A DNA stretch of 64,000 nucleotides from Acuticoccus kalidii (lineage in GTDB: Bacteria; Pseudomonadota; Alphaproteobacteria; Rhizobiales; Amorphaceae). The notes beneath the pieces are model-generated. The model was not told where the DNA came from. It was given only the letters and a program-made list of their open reading frames with translations, and ran no database searches. Numbering within the stretch: the first letter of the stretch is position 1; the number at the start of each line of letters is the position of its first letter. The DNA lies in assembly GCF_021556395.1 (NCBI RefSeq), contig NZ_JAKGCS010000033.1, positions 62,001-126,000 on the forward strand, given 5' to 3'. Positions 8,195 through 17,462 of this stretch are shown one piece after another. The position numbers were made by a program, and so were the translations under genes.

Positions 8195-8490
8195 TGGTGC
8201 CGCAGGGGAGGATTGAACTCCCGACCTCACCCTTCTTACCACCTCGGCTTTCGCCGCCGCGTCCACCGACGCGTTCGTGGTCTGGACTATCCCTTCGCCC
8301 GCTTCCCGTCGGGAAGGGAGGGCGCCGCCCGTCTAGTCTCTACACCGTCCCGCGGAGCGGGCTTGGCTCGGGATCGGCAACGGCAAGGCCGCCAGCTTTC
8401 CCCGAATTTGAGCGGTTTCCACCCCGCGATTTCTCGCGAGGGAGGCAAGATCGTTACCAAGGGTGCGCTCTACCACTGAGCTACTGCGGC
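8195..8490 (-). tRNA. tRNA-Thr(GGU), interrupted by a group I intron
   Basis: The minus strand from 8490 reads as a full cloverleaf once a 221-nt insert is removed. The acceptor stem GCCGCAG pairs with CTGCGGC; the D stem is GCTC/GAGC and the anticodon stem CACCC/GGGTG. The loop TTGGTAA puts GGT at the anticodon. The T stem is GGGAG/CTCCC with loop TTCAATC, followed by A73 and an encoded CCA (8197-8195). The 5' exon is 8490-8456 and the 3' exon 8234-8195. The core closely resembles the usual bacterial tRNA-Thr(GGU). A standard tRNA scan would miss or mis-call it because of the insert directly after the anticodon. Confidence 0.95.
8235..8455 (-). ncRNA. Self-splicing group I intron (IC3-like) in tRNA-Thr
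   Basis: A 221-nt insert after anticodon base U36. The exon ends in U and the intron ends in G, as group I introns require. The internal guide CUUGCC (near 8448-8443) can pair GCC with the exon GGU (P1, with a U-G pair at the splice site) and CUU with the 3' exon AAG (P10). A GAAA-capped hairpin (P2) follows. Core blocks CAAATTCGGGGAAA (8410-8397), CGAGCCAAGC (8370-8361), GGTGTAGAGACTAGACGG (8346-8329) and ATAGTCCA (8290-8283) match, from memory, the Azoarcus tRNA-Ile intron. GACTA/TAGTC form P7. It contains no reading frame. Confidence 0.93.
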
Positions 8491-9081
8491 AACGCGAGGG
8501 GGCATAGCACCGCTTTTGCCGCACGTCCACATCCTTCCGACATGCGGTTGTGGGTAGATGAAAACCAACTGCGCCTTTTAATAGCAGGGGGTAGCGTTCC
8601 CAACCAAATGGAGGCATACCACAAAGCGCACAAACGTTCGGATTTGTGCGCGGCCTGCGTTGTTGCAATTTGTTCTGGCTTTTTTGCAGCGACGAAGGCG
8701 GAAATGGACAGGCCATTGCGGGCGTTGTGACGGGCCTGTGCGGCAACAAAAATGCGGACCAATCGCGCATTGGCGTTGCGTGATCACGACGTGACGTTTA
8801 ATTGCATATGCCAAATCGAATGGGGTTTGGCACAACGGAGCTCCATCGGGATGGGCGAATTGGGAAGTATACACTGTATTGGGTTGTCGATTCAGCCCGG
8901 ATCAGTTACGTCCCCAAAGCGCAATCTCGTCGGCGAAGTAATGTTCATGAATTCAAGTCCATCCTCGTGGGGTGGGGTTGGGCTCGTTGAGTGTTGCAGT
9001 GAATCCGTCACGTCCAATTCACTCGGATTGCGCCAATGTGCCCGGCTCAGTCCGAACTGGGACCAGTGAGGATATTTAGGA
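8491..9081. other. 590-base region between tRNA-Thr and the XRE regulator
   Basis: Richer in A+T than the window average, especially 8570-9070. Frames 8752-9069 (+) and 8578-8874 (-) have no recognisable domains and unconvincing starts. The promoters of tRNA-Thr (reading left) and of the regulator (reading right) must be here, but I cannot assign them with confidence. Confidence 0.5.
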
Positions 9082-9552
9082 ATGACCAACGCGTCGGCTG
9101 AACGGAACACCATGTCGGAGTCGCGACCTGAAAACGTACCGAACCAGCGCTCTGCCAACTCCGTTGACAGTCATGTTGGATCGCGTGTGCGCCTTCGCCG
9201 CTTGGAGCTCGGCCTGAGCCAGGAAAAGCTTGCCGATCAACTCGGCATCACGTTCCAGCAGGTTCAGAAATACGAGCGCGGCACCAACCGTATCGGGGCG
9301 AGCCGGCTCCATCAGATCGCCCTCGTCTTGCAGGCGCCGATCACGTACTTCTTCGACGGTGCGTCCGAGCACGCGCTGCCGCGCAACAGCGACGCGTCGC
9401 CGCTCGCACAGGCGCTCAGCGACCCGGCGACGGTCCGTCTGGTGCGCGCGTTCGCGAGCATCAGCGACCCGCATTTGAAGCAGAAGGCCGTCGGCATCAT
9501 CGAAGCGATCGCCGAGACCTCGTCGTCCGCTCGCTCGGACGAGCCGGCCTGA
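9082..9552 (+). CDS. XRE-family helix-turn-helix transcriptional regulator
   Basis: A 156-residue DNA-binding protein. The Cro/C1-type HTH spans about residues 30-90 (SRVRLRRLELGLSQEKLADQ, then FQQVQKYERGTNRIGASRL), with a C-terminal helical part of about 60 residues. This is the short alphaproteobacterial XRE type. Its targets are unknown. ATG 9082 has GAGGA nine bases upstream; ATG 9112 is an alternative. It is transcribed in the same direction as fumC but separated by 188 bases with a likely promoter. Confidence 0.9.
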   Translation: MTNASAERNTMSESRPENVPNQRSANSVDSHVGSRVRLRRLELGLSQEKLADQLGITFQQVQKYERGTNRIGASRLHQIALVLQAPITYFFDGASEHALPRNSDASPLAQALSDPATVRLVRAFASISDPHLKQKAVGIIEAIAETSSSARSDEPA

Positions 9553-9681
9553 TCACGGCCGCACCGGCGCGCCCACCTGGCCGAGCCCCTCGGCCGAACG
9601 GGACGGCGCGCCGAGGCAGCCTCGAAGCTTGCCGATCAAGGGCTGACACAGCCCGGTTCGCAAAATTACGCGCGAAAGTCG

Positions 9682-9711
9682 TTGGAAGGGCCGTCCGATC
9701 GCTGCTATCTG
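9682..9711 (+). promoter_or_regulatory. Candidate promoter of fumC
   Basis: TTGGAA (9682-9687), 18 bases, TATCTG (9706-9711). The -10 is identical to that of the groES promoter in this window and lies 29 bases before the fumC start. Confidence 0.4.
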
Positions 9712-9740
9712 GCACGTAAGAAATACGAGGCCTTGCGCGG

Positions 9741-11129
9741 ATGAGCACCAGAACCGAAACCGACTCCTTTGGACCCCTCGAGGTTCCCAGCGAACGCTAT
9801 TGGGGCGCGCAGACCGCGCGGAGCCTGATCAATTTCAAGATCGGCACCGACAAGATGCCGGCCCCCGTGATCCGCGCGCTCGGCATCGTCAAGAAAGCGG
9901 CCGCGCTCGCCAACAAGGATCTCGGCAATCTCGACCCGAAGATCGCCGATGCCATCGCCGCCGCCGCCGATAAGGTGATTGCCGGCGAGATGGACGATGA
10001 GTTTCCGCTCGTCATCTATCAGACGGGGTCGGGCACCCAATCCAACATGAACGCCAACGAGGTGATCTCGAACCTCGCGATCGAGCGCCTCGGCGGAACC
10101 GTCGGCTCCAAGGATCCGGTTCATCCCAACGACCATGTGAACCGCTCCCAGTCGTCCAACGACACGTTCCCGACCGCGATGCACGTCGCCGCCGTCGAGG
10201 AGGTGACGCACCGGCTCGTTCCCGCGCTGAAGCACCTGCGTGACGCGCTCGACGCGAAGGGCAAGAGCTTCGCCGGCATCATCAAGATCGGCCGCACCCA
10301 CACCCAGGACGCCACCCCGCTGACGCTGGAGCAGGAATTCTCCGGCTATGTCGCGCAGCTCGATTTCGCGATCCAGCAGGTCGAGGCCTCGCTCGCCGGC
10401 CTCCTGCCGCTGCCGCAGGGCGGCACTGCCGTCGGCACCGGCCTCAACGCGAAGCCGGGCTTTGCCGAGGGTGTCGCCGCCGAGATCGCCGACATCACCA
10501 AGCTCCCCTTCGTGACGGCGCCGAACAAGTTCGCCGTGCTCGCCGCGCACGATGCGTTCGTCGCCGCCCATGGCGCGCTCAACACGGCCGCGACCGCGCT
10601 CTTCAAGATCGCGAACGATATCCGCCTTCTGGGCTCCGGGCCGCGCTCCGGCCTCGCCGAGCTGTCGCTGCCGGAGAACGAGCCCGGCTCCTCGATCATG
10701 CCCGGCAAGGTGAACCCGACCCAGTGCGAGGCGCTGACGATGCTCGCCTGCCGCGTCTTCGGCAATCAGACGACGATCACCGTCGCCGGCAGCCAGGGCC
10801 ATTTCGAGCTGAACGTCTACAAGCCCGTCATGATCGATGCGTTCCTCCAGTCGGTCCGGCTCCTCACCGACGGGGCGATGAGCTTCACCGATCATTGCGT
10901 CGTCGGCATCGAGGCGAACCGGGAGCGGATCCAGGATCTCATGGAGCGCTCGCTGATGCTCGTGACCGCGCTCGCCCCCGAGATCGGCTATGACAACGCG
11001 ACGAAGATCGCCAAGCTCGCCCACAAGAAGGGGACGACGCTGCGCGAGGAGGCCGTCGGCGGCGGCTTCGTCGACGAGGCGACCTTCGATCGCGTCGTGC
11101 GTCCCGAGAAAATGATCGGCCCCGCCTGA
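9741..11129 (+). CDS. fumC: Class II fumarate hydratase
   Basis: Interconverts fumarate and malate in the citric acid cycle. At 462 residues it is the standard length for the iron-independent, homotetrameric class. The superfamily signature [16 protein letters not shown] (around residue 317) and the upstream motifs [16 protein letters not shown] and [13 protein letters not shown] are intact. It starts at ATG 9741. DUF4169 and ribbon-helix-helix genes follow closely, an arrangement common in Rhizobiales. Confidence 0.98.
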   Translation: MSTRTETDSFGPLEVPSERYWGAQTARSLINFKIGTDKMPAPVIRALGIVKKAAALANKDLGNLDPKIADAIAAAADKVIAGEMDDEFPLVIYQTGSGTQSNMNANEVISNLAIERLGGTVGSKDPVHPNDHVNRSQSSNDTFPTAMHVAAVEEVTHRLVPALKHLRDALDAKGKSFAGIIKIGRTHTQDATPLTLEQEFSGYVAQLDFAIQQVEASLAGLLPLPQGGTAVGTGLNAKPGFAEGVAAEIADITKLPFVTAPNKFAVLAAHDAFVAAHGALNTAATALFKIANDIRLLGSGPRSGLAELSLPENEPGSSIMPGKVNPTQCEALTMLACRVFGNQTTITVAGSQGHFELNVYKPVMIDAFLQSVRLLTDGAMSFTDHCVVGIEANRERIQDLMERSLMLVTALAPEIGYDNATKIAKLAHKKGTTLREEAVGGGFVDEATFDRVVRPEKMIGPA

Positions 11130-11132
11130 TCG

Positions 11133-11315
11133 ATGAGCTCTGTCATCAATCTCAGGCGCGTGCGAAAACAGCGTGAGCGGGAGGCCAAGAAGGCCACCGC
11201 AGCCGAAAGGCGCGCGACGTTCGGGCGAACCCGAGATGAGAAGGAGCGTGACGACGGCGAAGGCGCGAAACTCAATGCCAAACTCGACGCGCACCGGATC
11301 GACCGGTCTCAGTAA
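11133..11315 (+). CDS. DUF4169 family protein
   Basis: A 60-residue, highly charged protein beginning SSVINLRRVRKQREREAKK and containing RATFGRTRDEKER, the conserved features of DUF4169. The function is unknown. It begins three bases after the fumC stop and overlaps the following RHH gene by about 40 bases in another frame, so the three genes are probably one transcript. Confidence 0.85.
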   Translation: MSSVINLRRVRKQREREAKKATAAERRATFGRTRDEKERDDGEGAKLNAKLDAHRIDRSQ

Positions 11316-11523
11316 GCGCTCGGTGGTCCTTCATGGCCATGCGACCAGCGTTGCGCTGGAGCCGGCTTTTTGGGACGCGCTACAGCGCTGGGCGAGCGAG
11401 GAGGGGCTGTCGACGGCCGCCCTCATCGCCTCGGTCGACAGGCGGCGGGAGGCCGGTTCGCTCGCCTCCGCCCTCCGCGTCGCGGTGCTGCGTTGGGCGT
11501 TCACCGCAGAGCGAAAAGACTGA
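11275..11523 (+). CDS. Ribbon-helix-helix domain protein
   Basis: An 82-residue protein if started at ATG 11275. The core KRSVVLHGHATSVALEPAFW followed by ALQRWASEEGLSTAALI is an RHH fold (RHH_4 type) seen in many alphaproteobacterial small proteins. A DNA-binding role is suggested by the fold but not shown. Alternative starts are ATG 11236 or further upstream; the conserved part begins near the sequence LSKRS. It is followed by an intrinsic terminator. Confidence 0.8.
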   Translation: MPNSTRTGSTGLSKRSVVLHGHATSVALEPAFWDALQRWASEEGLSTAALIASVDRRREAGSLASALRVAVLRWAFTAERKD

Positions 11524-11542
11524 GCGAGCAATCGCACGAAAG

Positions 11543-11568
11543 GCTCGCCCCCCGGGGCGGGCCTTTTT
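11543..11568 (+). terminator. Intrinsic terminator after the fumC-DUF4169-RHH transcript
   Basis: Arms GCTCGCCCC (11543-11551) and GGGGCGGGC (11554-11562), one G-U pair, then CTTTTT. It separates this transcript from the convergent AsmA gene. Confidence 0.88.
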
Positions 11569-11605
11569 CGTGGGTGACGGCGATGACCGAACGCGGATCG
11601 GCGCC

Positions 11606-14600
11606 TCAATCGGCGCCGATGGGCGCATCTTCGGGCCGCATCGGGAAGGGGCGCGGGTTTGCCGTGTCCGGGGCGGCCGCGTCACCGGCCGAGCGGCGCA
11701 ATTCCTCGCTCGTCCGCTCTCTGGCGCCCCGTCTCGCCTCGTAAGGGCTCTTCGGCTCGTCGAGGCCGCTGAGTAATGCGCCGATGGCATCCCGTCCGGC
11801 CGGCTCAAGCGCCGCGCCGCGCTGGGGGGCGGTCGCCGCGTCGCCGGGGGGCGGGGCGGGCGTCGGATCGGCCTCGTCCGCATCGCCCGCGGGCGGCGTT
11901 TCGGCCGAGGTGTCGGCGTTCGGAGCCGCCGGGCCGGCCGCATCTCGATCGGCAGGCGCGGGCGCGGCGGGAAGGGCGGCGTCGCGAGCGTCGGCCTCGG
12001 CGGCGAGCTCCTGGTTTTGCTCCTCCACCTGTTCGATCTGGCGCTGGAGGTCACGCAGGTTGAGCCATGCGGCGAGCGCTGCGCTCTCCACGGTGCGATC
12101 CGGCGCTGCGAACGGGCCGCCGATCCTCAGCCCGACCGGCGGTGCCCCCGGATCGGCCGCCGCGATCTGCCAGTTGCTCACCATTCGTTGCACCGCAAGA
12201 TCGATCGAGGCGTCGACGAGCCGGAGCGCTCCGTCCGGCGCGATCGCCGGATCGCGCAGATTGAGGGTTCCGTTGACAAGATCGAGGCGCGCCTCTGCCG
12301 TCGTGAAGGCGAGGTCGCCGGCGTCGAGGTGCGCGACCACGCGTTCGCTGATCTGCGCCCCGTCGATCGCCGTGTCGGGGAGGGAAAGCGGCGCCGGGTC
12401 GAGGTCGGCGAAGCGGCCGCTCCGCAGCGTGAGACCGCCGCTGCCCGAAAGGCTGTTGACGAGATCGGCGACGGTGTAGCCCGAGGCATCGGCGTCGAGC
12501 GTCGCCGTCAGCGCCCCGGTCGCGACCGGGCGACCATCGCGGCGCGGCACGAGGTTGGCGAGCGCGACGTCGGAGAGCGCGACCGACGCATCGAGCCGCG
12601 CGAGCGTTCCCTCCCGCGACAGGGTGAGATCGCCCGCGACGGTGCCCCCCGCGAGCATGCCTTCGAGGCCGGCGATCGACAGACGGTCGGAGGTGAGGCC
12701 GAGGTCGAAACGGGCATCGCCGATGCGTTGGCCGGCGACGGTGAGTGCGCTCGCGGAGATCGCGAGATCGACGGGGATCGCCGGCAGCAGCGGCGCGCCG
12801 AAGGTCGTGGTCGGCCAAGGGGCGGTGTCGTTTTCCGTCCACGCGTCGGGGCCGAGAGCGAGGGTCGTTAGCCGTTCGAGGTCGAGGGGGCCGAGCGTCA
12901 AGCGTCCGTCGATGCCGGCCCGGCTTCCCGCGAGGGTCCCGCTGGCGGTGACGCCGGCAAGGCTCGCCCGCAGATCGTCGAGCCGCATCCCGCCCTCGCC
13001 ATCGTCGCCGAGGGTGCCCGAGAGGCGCACCGGGCCGGCGTCGGGGAGCGTGGTTCCGACAAGGGTGCCGATCGCCGGCAGGGCGGCGGCGGAGGCTTCG
13101 AGTTGGCCGTCCCATCCGAGGCGGCCGTCGAAGCGCGCCGATCCGTCGAAACTCAGATGGGCGCCGGCCGCGGCGAGGGAGGCGTCGAGGTCGATGCCGG
13201 TGACGGCGCGGCCGTCGGCGGTGAGGCGAAGCTCGCCGGGCGAAGCCGTCTCGAGATCCCCGGCGGAGAAGCCGAGCTGACGCATCAAGGTCACCGCGTC
13301 GGGATTGCTGGCCTCGAGGCGGAGGGCGAGGGGGCGCGTTGCCCATTCGCCTTCGAAGGGCGCGCCGGTCGCCGACAGCGACAAGGCGGTGCCGCCGAGT
13401 GCGCCGGAGAGCGTCACCGACAGATCCTGCCGCCGCTCGCCGGGCCGCCCCACGACGGAGAAGCGCACGTCGCCCGGCGTGAAGGACGGAACGACCGAGG
13501 CGAGCTTCGCGGCAATGTCGCTTCCCGGAAAGACCTGCGCGAGGCCGGCGGCGAGGGCGGCGCCGTCGGCGAGGAGCAAGGTGCCGTCGATCGTCCCGAC
13601 GGGCGCTTGGGTGAGGTTGCCGATGGTGCCCGACGCGAACACCTGCGCGCCGGCGATATTGTCCGCGACCAAGGCGTCGATCGTCAGCGTATCGTCCCGA
13701 TAGTCGGCGTCGATCGTCAGCGAGGAGCCTTCCACCGAGCCGAGGCGCAAACGGTCGACCGAAAGGTCGAGGAGGATGTCGGCCCCAGCCTCGGCCGACA
13801 GTCCCGCGAGGGAGAGGAGCTGCGAGCTCGACACGATGTCGGCGAGGTTGAGGAGCGGGGCGTTGAGGGCGACGTCGAACACCGCATTTCCGTCCGCCGG
13901 GGCGGGACGATAGCGCGCCCGCCCGCTCGCCGCCGTATCCCCGATCCGCACGCGCAGGCGCTGGGCCTCCACGCTGCGGGCCGAGGCGTCGAGATCCGCC
14001 TCGATCAGGATCGGCTGGATCACGGTCTCGGCAACCGGCTCGCCGGTCCACCAGCGGATGAGCGTCGTCGGCTGCGAGGCACGCGCACGGATTGCGCCTT
14101 GATAGGCCCCGTCCCGGACGATGCCGTTGGTGTCGATCAGACTGTCGCCCGGAAAGAGCGCTTCGGCCCGCTCGATCACGAGGCCGTTGAGCGAGGTGTT
14201 GAGCGCGACCGACACGTCGCGCACCAGCGAGCCGCCGGAGACGATCGTACCGATATCGATCTGAGCCGAGAGGGGAAGGCGCGGCAGCGCGCCGCCGATG
14301 TCGGCGAAGAAGGGAGAGAGGTGGGCGAGGAGCCGCGTGAAGGCCTCGCGCGGGGGACGGGCCTGCGGCGTCGATACGGCGTCGGACGGATCCTCCCCGG
14401 CGAGGACGCGGTCGATCCGGTCGAGATCGACCTGACGCGATTCGAGCGCGATCCAGACGGGCTCGTTCGCAGTGAGGTGATATTCGGCCCGGCCCGACAG
14501 CTCCAACGGCGCTCCGGTCGGCCCGTAACGCAGCGTCGTCCGGGAGAGGATGGCGGTCGCGCTGTCGAGCGAGAGGTGACCGTCGATCGTGAACGGCGTC

Positions 14601-15346
14601 GGCCCATTGCCGGCCATCACGAGGCGTCCACTCACCGACGGGGCGGAGGGCGCGGGATCGAGCGCGCCGTCGAGGGTGATCGTCGGACCGCCATCGGCCG
14701 GGGCGAGGCGGGCGGAGAGCGCCATCGTGCCGTTCGCATCGAGCGCGCCACCGGCGATGCGGAAGGCGTTCAGCGTGCCGCCGAGCGCGAGCGAGCCGTT
14801 GACGTTGAACGGACCGCGCAGCGAACGGGCGCTGCCGGTGAGGTCGATGCCGTCGAGCGTGCGGGTAATACCGGTTCGTGCATCGTGGATCGAGGCGCTG
14901 AGGCCCTCCACCTCGACCTCCTCGACCTTGACGTCGGACGCGTCGAAGAGGGAGCCGAACCGCCGCTCGGCCGTGAGGTCGGGAACGGCGAAGCGTCCAT
15001 CCGGCTCGACCCGAACGAAGATCGTCGGCCGGTCGAGCCGCATGTCGCGGATGGAGAGCGCGCCGCTGAAGAGCGGGGCGAGGTCGATGTCGAGCTCGAC
15101 CGTCTCCGCCTCCATCAAAGGCGCGTCCTCGGGGCCGATCCGCACGTCGGACAACCGGATACGCGGGCGAGGGAGAAGGCGGATATCGGCCTCTCCCTCG
15201 ACGGCGACGCGGGTGCCGAGGACGCGCTCGGCGTTCGCCTCGATGCTGGTCCGGTAAAGCGTCCAATCCACGAAATGCGGACCGACGAGCGCTGCCGTCA
15301 GCGCCATAACCAACGCAACGCCGAACGTGATGACGATCCAATTCAC
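11606..15346 (-). CDS. AsmA-family protein (AsmA/YhdP-like, envelope)
   Basis: A 1246-residue protein with one N-terminal membrane anchor (NWIVITFGVALVMALTAALV) followed by the AsmA start TLYRTSIEANAERVLGTRVA and a long repetitive beta-rich region typical of bridge-like lipid transfer proteins. Members are implicated in phospholipid movement between the membranes. A C-terminal segment of about 130 residues is low-complexity, rich in Ala, Asp, Glu and Pro, with a coiled stretch (LQRQIEQVEEQNQELAAEAD). It is a single gene, not in an obvious operon. Very long open frames overlap it on both strands owing to base composition. Confidence 0.9.
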   Translation of the reverse strand: MNWIVITFGVALVMALTAALVGPHFVDWTLYRTSIEANAERVLGTRVAVEGEADIRLLPRPRIRLSDVRIGPEDAPLMEAETVELDIDLAPLFSGALSIRDMRLDRPTIFVRVEPDGRFAVPDLTAERRFGSLFDASDVKVEEVEVEGLSASIHDARTGITRTLDGIDLTGSARSLRGPFNVNGSLALGGTLNAFRIAGGALDANGTMALSARLAPADGGPTITLDGALDPAPSAPSVSGRLVMAGNGPTPFTIDGHLSLDSATAILSRTTLRYGPTGAPLELSGRAEYHLTANEPVWIALESRQVDLDRIDRVLAGEDPSDAVSTPQARPPREAFTRLLAHLSPFFADIGGALPRLPLSAQIDIGTIVSGGSLVRDVSVALNTSLNGLVIERAEALFPGDSLIDTNGIVRDGAYQGAIRARASQPTTLIRWWTGEPVAETVIQPILIEADLDASARSVEAQRLRVRIGDTAASGRARYRPAPADGNAVFDVALNAPLLNLADIVSSSQLLSLAGLSAEAGADILLDLSVDRLRLGSVEGSSLTIDADYRDDTLTIDALVADNIAGAQVFASGTIGNLTQAPVGTIDGTLLLADGAALAAGLAQVFPGSDIAAKLASVVPSFTPGDVRFSVVGRPGERRQDLSVTLSGALGGTALSLSATGAPFEGEWATRPLALRLEASNPDAVTLMRQLGFSAGDLETASPGELRLTADGRAVTGIDLDASLAAAGAHLSFDGSARFDGRLGWDGQLEASAAALPAIGTLVGTTLPDAGPVRLSGTLGDDGEGGMRLDDLRASLAGVTASGTLAGSRAGIDGRLTLGPLDLERLTTLALGPDAWTENDTAPWPTTTFGAPLLPAIPVDLAISASALTVAGQRIGDARFDLGLTSDRLSIAGLEGMLAGGTVAGDLTLSREGTLARLDASVALSDVALANLVPRRDGRPVATGALTATLDADASGYTVADLVNSLSGSGGLTLRSGRFADLDPAPLSLPDTAIDGAQISERVVAHLDAGDLAFTTAEARLDLVNGTLNLRDPAIAPDGALRLVDASIDLAVQRMVSNWQIAAADPGAPPVGLRIGGPFAAPDRTVESAALAAWLNLRDLQRQIEQVEEQNQELAAEADARDAALPAAPAPADRDAAGPAAPNADTSAETPPAGDADEADPTPAPPPGDAATAPQRGAALEPAGRDAIGALLSGLDEPKSPYEARRGARERTSEELRRSAGDAAAPDTANPRPFPMRPEDAPIGAD

Positions 15347-15485
15347 GCGATAGCCTCGTTGCCTGACGCGCCCGTCACCGGCGCGGGATCGGGATGGGAC
15401 GGGATGGTGGCTCCTTGCTGTCGTCGCGGACGATAGGGCGGACGATGGGGCGGAGGCGCGCGCCGAAGCGCGCCTGACCGTGCGA

Positions 15486-16886
15486 TCAGAAGATCTTCCC
15501 CGGGTTCAGGATATCGTGCGGATCGAGCGTCGCTTTGATCGCCTTCATCACGTCGACGGTGCCGCCGAGTTCCTGGCGCAGATATTTCATCTTGCCCTGG
15601 CCGATGCCGTGCTCGCCCGTGCAGGTGCCCTCCATGCGGACCGCGCGCTCGGCGAGACGCTCCATATAGAGCGCGGCGCGGGCCCGCTCGTCCGCATCGT
15701 CCCGGTCGACGAGAAGGAGGGTGTGGAAATTGCCGTCCCCCACATGGCCGACGATCGGGGCGATGAGATCGAGCTCCACGAGATCGGCCCGCGTCTCCTC
15801 GACGCACTCGGCGAGGCGCGAGATCGGGACGCACACGTCCGTCGAGATGCCGGCGGCGCCGGGGCGCAGGCCGAGCGAGGCCCAATAGGCATCATGCCGC
15901 GCCTGCCAGAGCTTGCTGCGGTCCTCCGGCCGGGTCGAATAGGTGAACGGACCGCCGCCGAGATCCTCGGCGATCGCCGAAACGGCCTCGGCCTGTTCCT
16001 TCACGCCGGCCTCTGAGCCGTGAAACTCGAGGAAAAGGGTCGGCTGCTCGGGAAGGTCGAGCTTGGAATAGGCGTTGACGGCGCGCATCTGCAACGCGTC
16101 GAGAAGCTCGATGCGGGCGACGGGAATGCCGCACTGGATGGTCATGATCGTCGCGTTGCAGGCCGCTTCCACCGAGGGGAAGGGGCAGACCGCCGCGGAG
16201 ATCGCCTCCGGGATGCCGGACAGCTTCAGCGTGATCTTCGTGATGATGCCGAGCGTGCCTTCCGAGCCGATCAGGAGGCGGGTGATGTCGTAGCCGGCGG
16301 AGGATTTCTTCGCCCGGCTCGCGGTGCGAATCACCTGGCCGTCGGCCATCACGGCCTCGAGCGAGATCACATTGTCGCGCATCGTCCCGTAGCGGACGGC
16401 GTTGGTGCCGGAGGCGCGGGTCGCGGCCATGCCGCCGATGGTCGCATCGGCGCCCGGGTCGATGGGGAAGAAAAGGCCGCGATCGCGCAGATATTCGTTA
16501 AGCTGCTTGCGGGTGACGCCGGGCTCGACGGTGCAGGTGAGGTCTTCCTCATGCACGTCGAGGACGCGGTTCATGTGGGAGAAATCGATCGAGATGCCGC
16601 CCGCCGGCGCGTTGACGTGCCCTTCGAGGGAGGTGCCGACGCCGAATGGGATGATCGGCACGGCATGGGCGCGGCACAGATCGACGATTTCGACGACCTC
16701 CTCCGTGCTTTCCACGAAAATAACGGCGTCGGGCGATTCGGTCGGCAGCCATGTCGTCGTATGGCCGTGCTGGGCACGCATCGCCTCGCCGAGGTCGCAA
16801 CGCTCGCCAAAGCGCTCCTTGAGGATCGGCACCGCCAATGCAATTCCATTGTCGTTGCGCGAAGGGCGTCTTAACGGCAGCGCCAT
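15486..16886 (-). CDS. FAD-binding oxidoreductase, D-lactate/glycolate dehydrogenase type
   Basis: A GlcD/DLD-family flavoprotein of 466 residues from ATG 16886. The FAD-binding PCMH segment includes VPIIPFGVGTSLEGHVNAPA and DPGADATIGGMAATRASGTN; the C-terminal substrate domain ends in CTGEHGIGQGKMKYLRQE and a final ILNPGKIF. Such enzymes oxidise D-2-hydroxy acids and pass electrons to the respiratory chain. The substrate cannot be told from sequence. It is divergent from the thioesterase gene across an 84-base gap; an 8-bp stem-loop without a T-run (15454-15475) lies downstream. Confidence 0.92.
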   Translation of the reverse strand: MALPLRRPSRNDNGIALAVPILKERFGERCDLGEAMRAQHGHTTTWLPTESPDAVIFVESTEEVVEIVDLCRAHAVPIIPFGVGTSLEGHVNAPAGGISIDFSHMNRVLDVHEEDLTCTVEPGVTRKQLNEYLRDRGLFFPIDPGADATIGGMAATRASGTNAVRYGTMRDNVISLEAVMADGQVIRTASRAKKSSAGYDITRLLIGSEGTLGIITKITLKLSGIPEAISAAVCPFPSVEAACNATIMTIQCGIPVARIELLDALQMRAVNAYSKLDLPEQPTLFLEFHGSEAGVKEQAEAVSAIAEDLGGGPFTYSTRPEDRSKLWQARHDAYWASLGLRPGAAGISTDVCVPISRLAECVEETRADLVELDLIAPIVGHVGDGNFHTLLLVDRDDADERARAALYMERLAERAVRMEGTCTGEHGIGQGKMKYLRQELGGTVDVMKAIKATLDPHDILNPGKIF

Positions 16887-16970
16887 TTTCCCGGTTCCAT
16901 CGTTGTGAGGCTTTTGCAACACCCTAGCAAAATGCGCCATGATCACAACAGGATCGCAGGAAAGGGAGCC

Positions 16971-17462
16971 ATGCTGAATACCTCCGGAGCCACAGCTCCG
17001 CTCGTCTGGTCGGACCCGTTTTCGATTGAGCTCGGGTGGCTGGACGCCAACGGCCATCTCAATATGGCCTACTATCACGTGATGTTCGACCGCACGGTGG
17101 ACCTCGCGCTCGAAATGATCGGGCTCGGGGACAGCTATCGTGACAAGCACAATGCGAGCGTCTTCAACGTCGAAACCCATGTCGTGTATCGCCGCGAGGT
17201 GCAGGCGCACGATAAAGTGAGCGTCAGTTTCCAGCTTCTCAGCCGGGATCAGAAGCGCCTCCACGTCTTCCAGACGATGGTGCTCGAGGACGGCGAACTC
17301 GCCGCGACCTCCGAGAGCCTCTTCGTCCATGTGGACCTCAACGAACGCCGTTCGGCGGCGATCCCCGCCGATGCGGGGGCGGCGGCCGACGCCATGATCG
17401 AGGCGCACAAGGCGGCCGGCGAACCACCGATGGCGGGGCGCCGTATCAGTCCGCTGTCCTGA
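16971..17462 (+). CDS. Acyl-CoA thioesterase, hot-dog fold (4-HBT type)
   Basis: A 163-residue hot-dog protein. The motif LGWLDANGHLNMAYYHVMFD carries the Asp of 4-hydroxybenzoyl-CoA-type thioesterases, followed by VETHVVYRREVQAHDKVSV. It probably hydrolyses an acyl-CoA; the substrate is unknown. ATG 16971 is preceded by GAAAGGGAG. The frame is open further upstream, but that part is not conserved. The stop overlaps the ClC gene start by one base (TGATG). Confidence 0.88.
   Translation: MLNTSGATAPLVWSDPFSIELGWLDANGHLNMAYYHVMFDRTVDLALEMIGLGDSYRDKHNASVFNVETHVVYRREVQAHDKVSVSFQLLSRDQKRLHVFQTMVLEDGELAATSESLFVHVDLNERRSAAIPADAGAAADAMIEAHKAAGEPPMAGRRISPLS

Noticed and set aside
8195..8240. Possible attachment site at the 3' end of tRNA-Thr
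   Set aside because: I found no second copy of the tRNA 3' end and no integrase in the window.
8752..9069. 105-codon plus-strand frame between tRNA-Thr and the XRE regulator
   Set aside because: Composition unlike the coding neighbours, no motif, no convincing start; treated as non-coding.
12051..15436. Very long open frames on both strands over the AsmA gene (minus 12051-15341, plus 13103-15436)
   Set aside because: Both are low-complexity, Arg-, Gly- and Asp-rich translations in other frames of the AsmA gene, whose protein has an anchor and family motifs.
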